From Deltaproteobacteria bacterium UBA6930 (GTDB lineage: Bacteria; Myxococcota_A; UBA9160; UBA6930), in contig DKAI01000031.1 of NCBI GenBank assembly GCA_002450755.1, forward strand, positions 1 through 16,965: a stretch of DNA of 16,965 nt, written 5' to 3'. A program made the translations under genes and the position numbers. Positions 14,677 to 16,965 of this stretch are shown here, piece by piece; the stretch's first letter is position 1, and every line of letters starts with the position of its first letter. Under the pieces are notes generated by a model. That model saw only the letters and a program-made list of their open reading frames with translations, ran no database searches and had not been told where the DNA came from.

Positions 14677-14706
14677 TGTATACCCTGAGCGTTACTAATA
14701 TGTCAA
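14677..14706 (-). promoter_or_regulatory. Sigma-70-like promoter for the Nudix-pyrG unit
   Basis: On the minus strand TTGACA (14701-14706) and TATACA (14677-14682) are separated by 18 bases. This is the best housekeeping promoter match in the window. The predicted start lies about 25 bases before the Nudix start codon, leaving a short leader. An AAAAA run precedes the -35 box. Its position between argC and the Nudix gene indicates separate transcription of the Nudix-pyrG pair. Confidence 0.65.
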
Positions 14707-14756
14707 TTTTTGAGCCACAAAGTCCTGAGGCCGACAGCATGGACTAGAACACCCTT

Positions 14757-15797
14757 TTATTGAGGAGGAAGCGAAATCAAGTCCAAACCCTCCCCCTCGC
14801 TCAATCCGAACATAAGGTTAAGACATTGAATTGCCTGTCCTGAAGCGCCCTTGGTCAAATTGTCTAGAGCTGAAAGCAGCACCAAACTCCCTGTCCTGTC
14901 ATCAACAAAACCCACAAGATCACAAAAATTAGTTCCTCTTACTGAAGAAACTCGTGGAACATCACCCTTGGGACTTATCCTAACAAATTGCTCTTCCGAA
15001 TAACTGGCCCCGAGAATCGACCGGACATCTTCGGTTGTTATTTTCCGAGTAAGTCTTGCGTAAACACTTGTTGTCATCCCTCGCACAACCGGGAGAAGGT
15101 GCGGTGTAAAGGCTACTCGGACAGAAGTTTCTGCGGCCTTCGACGCCTCCTGCTCGATCTCTGGAACATGTCTATGGTCACCCCCCACACCGTAGGCGTA
15201 CCAGTTTTCAGCCAATTCAGAGGCGAGATACTGAGCCGCTAGCTTTCTTCCTGCGCCCGAAACTCCAGACTTACTGTCTATATGGAGGAAGGTCGGATCG
15301 ACAATTCCTTCTCTAAGAAAAGGAATGAGAGGAAGGAGAACAGAGGTCGGATAGCAGCCAGGGGCCGCTACCAGGTTTGCGCCCACAAGCTTATCTCGAT
15401 AGATCTCGGGTAAACCGTAAACTGCAGACCCAAACAAATCGGGCGCCGCATGGCTGCCATACCACTTTTCGTACACCGTCATCTCCTGGAGCCGAAAGTC
15501 GGCTGACAAATCAATCACCTTCACTTTGCGATCATGCAGCTCACTAACCACCTCGGCAGAGGCTCCGTGCGGTAGAGCACAAAGCGCCACGTCAGCATTT
15601 TCGGCAATGTGATCTGCATCGACAGACTGAAGACGCAAATCCGTCAAACCGGCGAAGGCTGGAAACACCTCGCCAAGACCCTGACCGGCTCGTTGCTCGG
15701 AAGTCGCGACTGTGACGGAGCAATGGCCGTGTTTTAAAAGGATACGTAGAAGTTCTAGCCCCGTATAGCCGCTTGCCCCTACAATCGCGACTCTCAT
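14757..15797 (-). CDS. argC: N-acetyl-gamma-glutamyl-phosphate reductase
   Basis: The NADPH-dependent third step of arginine synthesis, reducing N-acetylglutamyl phosphate to the semialdehyde. The N-terminal nucleotide-binding motif is GASGYTG (7-13). The catalytic cysteine is C148 (AAPGCYPTS), and the substrate loop has SGVSGAGRK (177-185). The conserved histidines are in DHRHVPEIEQE (207-217). The length of 346 residues is standard. A strong AGGAGGG site precedes the ATG. It lies downstream of rpsI but is separated from it by an intrinsic terminator, so it needs its own promoter or depends on read-through. I could not identify a convincing promoter in the 45 bases between the terminator and the start. 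No other arg gene is present in the window. Confidence 0.97.
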   Translation of the reverse strand: MRVAIVGASGYTGLELLRILLKHGHCSVTVATSEQRAGQGLGEVFPAFAGLTDLRLQSVDADHIAENADVALCALPHGASAEVVSELHDRKVKVIDLSADFRLQEMTVYEKWYGSHAAPDLFGSAVYGLPEIYRDKLVGANLVAAPGCYPTSVLLPLIPFLREGIVDPTFLHIDSKSGVSGAGRKLAAQYLASELAENWYAYGVGGDHRHVPEIEQEASKAAETSVRVAFTPHLLPVVRGMTTSVYARLTRKITTEDVRSILGASYSEEQFVRISPKGDVPRVSSVRGTNFCDLVGFVDDRTGSLVLLSALDNLTKGASGQAIQCLNLMFGLSEGEGLDLISLPPQ

Positions 15798-15842
15798 TTG
15801 GACAACCCTCCTGATTTCCCTATTTACCTAGGCAATACATTG

Positions 15843-15871
15843 AAAAAAAAGGGAGGCGTGTAAAGCCTCCC
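15843..15871 (-). terminator. Intrinsic terminator of the rplM-rpsI unit
   Basis: On the minus strand GGGAGGC, a 7-base loop and GCCTCCC form a perfect seven-pair GC-rich stem followed directly by eight T residues. It begins 27 bases after the rpsI stop codon. It is the only textbook intrinsic terminator I see in the window. Confidence 0.92.
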
Positions 15872-15898
15872 GTTGAAAGAACCAAATCTCCTTCGAGC

Positions 15899-16300
15899 CT
15901 AACGCTTCGAAAACTGAAATCTCGCTCTTGCCCCACGCTGGCCATACTTCTTGCGTTCCTTCTTTCGGGCGTCTCGAGTAAGGAAGCCACCCCTTTTCAA
16001 GCTTGATCGTAGCTTCGGGTCCACCTTCTCTAATGCTCGAGCAATACCGTGACGAAGTGCTCCCGCCTGCCCACCTACGCCACCCCCTCGTATATTCGCG
16101 GAAATGTCATAGTTGCCAACAGCGTTCACCGATTCTAATGGCTGCCTAATTTGCATCTGCAGAGCTTCTCTAGGAAAATAATCTTCTAATTGCCTTCCAT
16201 TTATCTGGAAATTTCCTGTTCCTACTGCAATCCGAACCCGAGCCACAGAGGTCTTCCTTTTGCCTGTTGCGGTCGCTAGTACATTTAAAAGGTTAGCCAA
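15899..16300 (-). CDS. rpsI: 30S ribosomal protein S9
   Basis: A small-subunit ribosomal protein whose C-terminal tail reaches the P-site tRNA. It has the family pattern TGKRKTSVARVRI (12-24), the central NIRGGGVGGQAGALRHGIARAL (a Gly-rich loop then helix, 69-90) and the basic tail ending FSKR, with the final Arg that contacts tRNA. The start is TTG at 16300, decided by GGAGGAG at 16308-16314, 7 bases upstream; no ATG lies in frame near it. It overlaps the end of rplM by 8 bases, so the two are translationally coupled. The 133 residues are normal for the family. Confidence 0.98.
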   Translation of the reverse strand: MANLLNVLATATGKRKTSVARVRIAVGTGNFQINGRQLEDYFPREALQMQIRQPLESVNAVGNYDISANIRGGGVGGQAGALRHGIARALEKVDPKLRSSLKRGGFLTRDARKKERKKYGQRGARARFQFSKR

Positions 16301-16745
16301 TGATCAGCTCCTCCGGTTTTTGCGCTTCGTGAGGGTGGTCGCCCCCAGGGTATACATGCAGTTTCCTATATAGCTTTCGTCCCAAACTGTTCTTGGGAAG
16401 CATTCCTTTAATCGCCTTTTCAACCACTCGCTCGGGGTGAGGTCCATTCAAAACCTTTTCTGCAGTAACCTCTCGGAGCCCTCCTACCCAACCAGAATGC
16501 CTATAATACGTCTTCTGTTGCAGCTTACGGCCAGTCAGTCGAATCTTTTCCGCATTAATAACCACCACCGAATCACCAAGATCTGCATGAGGAGTGAAGA
16601 TCGCACGATGCTTGCCTCTTAAGATGCTAGCAACTCGGGTTGCTAGTCTTCCAAGGACCTGGTCGGTCGCGTCTACTACGTACCAAGTCTGTTCAGTGTC
16701 CTTTGGACGTGCAGGCTGAGTTGCTTGATGGGAAACTGCCCCCAT
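16293..16745 (-). CDS. rplM: 50S ribosomal protein L13
   Basis: A large-subunit assembly protein. It shows the family core WYVVDATDQVLGRLAT (21-36), GDSVVVINAEKIRLTG (57-72), YYRHSGWVGG (80-89), the ERVVEKAIKGMLPKN helix (105-119) and the C-terminal VYPGGDHPHEAQKP (131-144). At 150 residues it is slightly longer than the usual 142 because of an N-terminal extension (MGAVSHQATQPARPKDTEQ). AAGGAG precedes the ATG. It lies 109 bases downstream of truA, probably has its own promoter at 16830-16858, and overlaps rpsI. Confidence 0.98.
   Translation of the reverse strand: MGAVSHQATQPARPKDTEQTWYVVDATDQVLGRLATRVASILRGKHRAIFTPHADLGDSVVVINAEKIRLTGRKLQQKTYYRHSGWVGGLREVTAEKVLNGPHPERVVEKAIKGMLPKNSLGRKLYRKLHVYPGGDHPHEAQKPEELIIG
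16308..16314 (-). promoter_or_regulatory. Ribosome binding site of rpsI inside rplM
   Basis: GGAGGAG on the minus strand, 7 bases before the TTG start codon of rpsI and within the last codons of rplM. It fixes the unusual TTG start and explains translation despite the overlap. Confidence 0.85.
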
Positions 16746-16829
16746 TCGTTATCGCTCCTTAATAAAGACTCTCTCGGTCACCAACTTCACAGGAAACCGT
16801 TTGCAATCAATTCCGGTCAAGGGCGCAAA

Positions 16830-16858
16830 GGATTACCCAAGCATGACCACCGAGTCAA
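16830..16858 (-). promoter_or_regulatory. Candidate sigma-70-like promoter for rplM-rpsI
   Basis: On the minus strand TTGACT (16853-16858) and TAATCC (16830-16835) are exactly 17 bases apart. The -35 box overlaps the truA stop codon. The predicted transcript would have a leader of about 75 bases before rplM, enough for regulation, though I see no clear fold or ribosomal-protein binding mimic in it. Confidence 0.5.
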
Positions 16859-16965
16859 GCTAAACTCTCGAGAAGGCAGAGGTTTCCGTAGCATACTGAC
16901 ATCAAAACCAGTCCTTTTGCCGGCGCGCTTGGGCCCGCTGTTGATCGATCGCGAGCGAGAAGCAC
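16855..16965 (-). CDS. truA: tRNA pseudouridine synthase A, C-terminal fragment (gene continues beyond window)
   Basis: TruA makes pseudouridine at positions 38-40 of tRNA anticodon stems. The minus-strand frame is open from the window edge for 36 codons to a TGA at 16855-16857. The fragment contains ARDRSTAGPSAPAKGLVLMS followed by VCYGN, matching the conserved TruA C-terminal end (R-S-x-A-G-x-(S/T)-A-P-A-x-G-L-x-L followed by a V-x-Y strand). The tail after the Tyr is short and ends LCLLESLA. The rest of the enzyme, including the catalytic Asp, lies outside the window. Its place upstream of rplM-rpsI is a known gene order and supports the call. Confidence 0.85.
   Translation of the reverse strand: MLLARDRSTAGPSAPAKGLVLMSVCYGNLCLLESLA

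Noticed and set aside
14721..14745. Inverted repeat AGTCC/GGACT just after argC as a terminator
   Set aside because: Only five pairs with a 15-base loop and no T run on the minus strand; too weak to call.
1..16965. CRISPR arrays, insertion sequences, integrase attachment sites at the tRNAs, or phage genes
   Set aside because: Reading both strands showed no regularly spaced repeats, transposase or integrase motifs. The tRNA 3' ends have no visible direct-repeat copy elsewhere in the window.

Overview
The window looks like ordinary, tightly packed chromosome of a Gram-negative bacterium. Signal peptides, an ECF sigma / RskA-type anti-sigma pair, Cys-rich Fur, and the order truA-rplM-rpsI-argC (a block I associate with deltaproteobacterial-type genomes) suggest an uncultured delta-like proteobacterial lineage. 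That assignment is inference from gene order and protein style and is not proven. I see no mobile element, CRISPR array, rRNA or phage gene.

Layout. Bases 1-1313 hold the end of an ECF sigma factor gene and its membrane anti-sigma factor. Convergent to them is a SurE-type nucleotidase with an unusual signal peptide (1310-2200, minus). A Fur regulator (2306-2824) runs into a FATP-like acyl-CoA synthetase (2825-4633, minus) with abutting stop codons. Then come an EamA transporter and a cytoplasmic seven-Asp-box propeller (4841-6828, plus). An SDR and a D-2-hydroxyacid dehydrogenase form a minus-strand pair (6832-8528). Diverging from that pair is a four-gene plus-strand operon (8667-11778): an SCP2-like protein, an alpha/beta hydrolase lacking its catalytic serine, a small beta-carbonic anhydrase and an exported M20 amidohydrolase. 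Two tRNA genes, Arg(CCG) and Val(CAC), lie on the minus strand at 11791-12006. A HapK-like dimeric-barrel protein follows (12187-12546).

The right third is housekeeping on the minus strand: truA (C-terminal end only), rplM and rpsI, closed by a clear intrinsic terminator, then argC, then a Nudix hydrolase-pyrG pair behind its own sigma-70-like promoter. Together these serve ribosome assembly, tRNA modification, arginine synthesis and CTP synthesis.

The most interesting part is 6832-11778: a divergent six-gene metabolic locus of dehydrogenases, a serine-less hydrolase fold, an SCP2-like protein, a carbonic anhydrase and a secreted amidohydrolase. I cannot name its substrate. Also notable are the exported SurE, active-site substitutions in the M20 enzyme and in CTP synthase, and a run of convergent gene ends with almost no space and no visible terminators.
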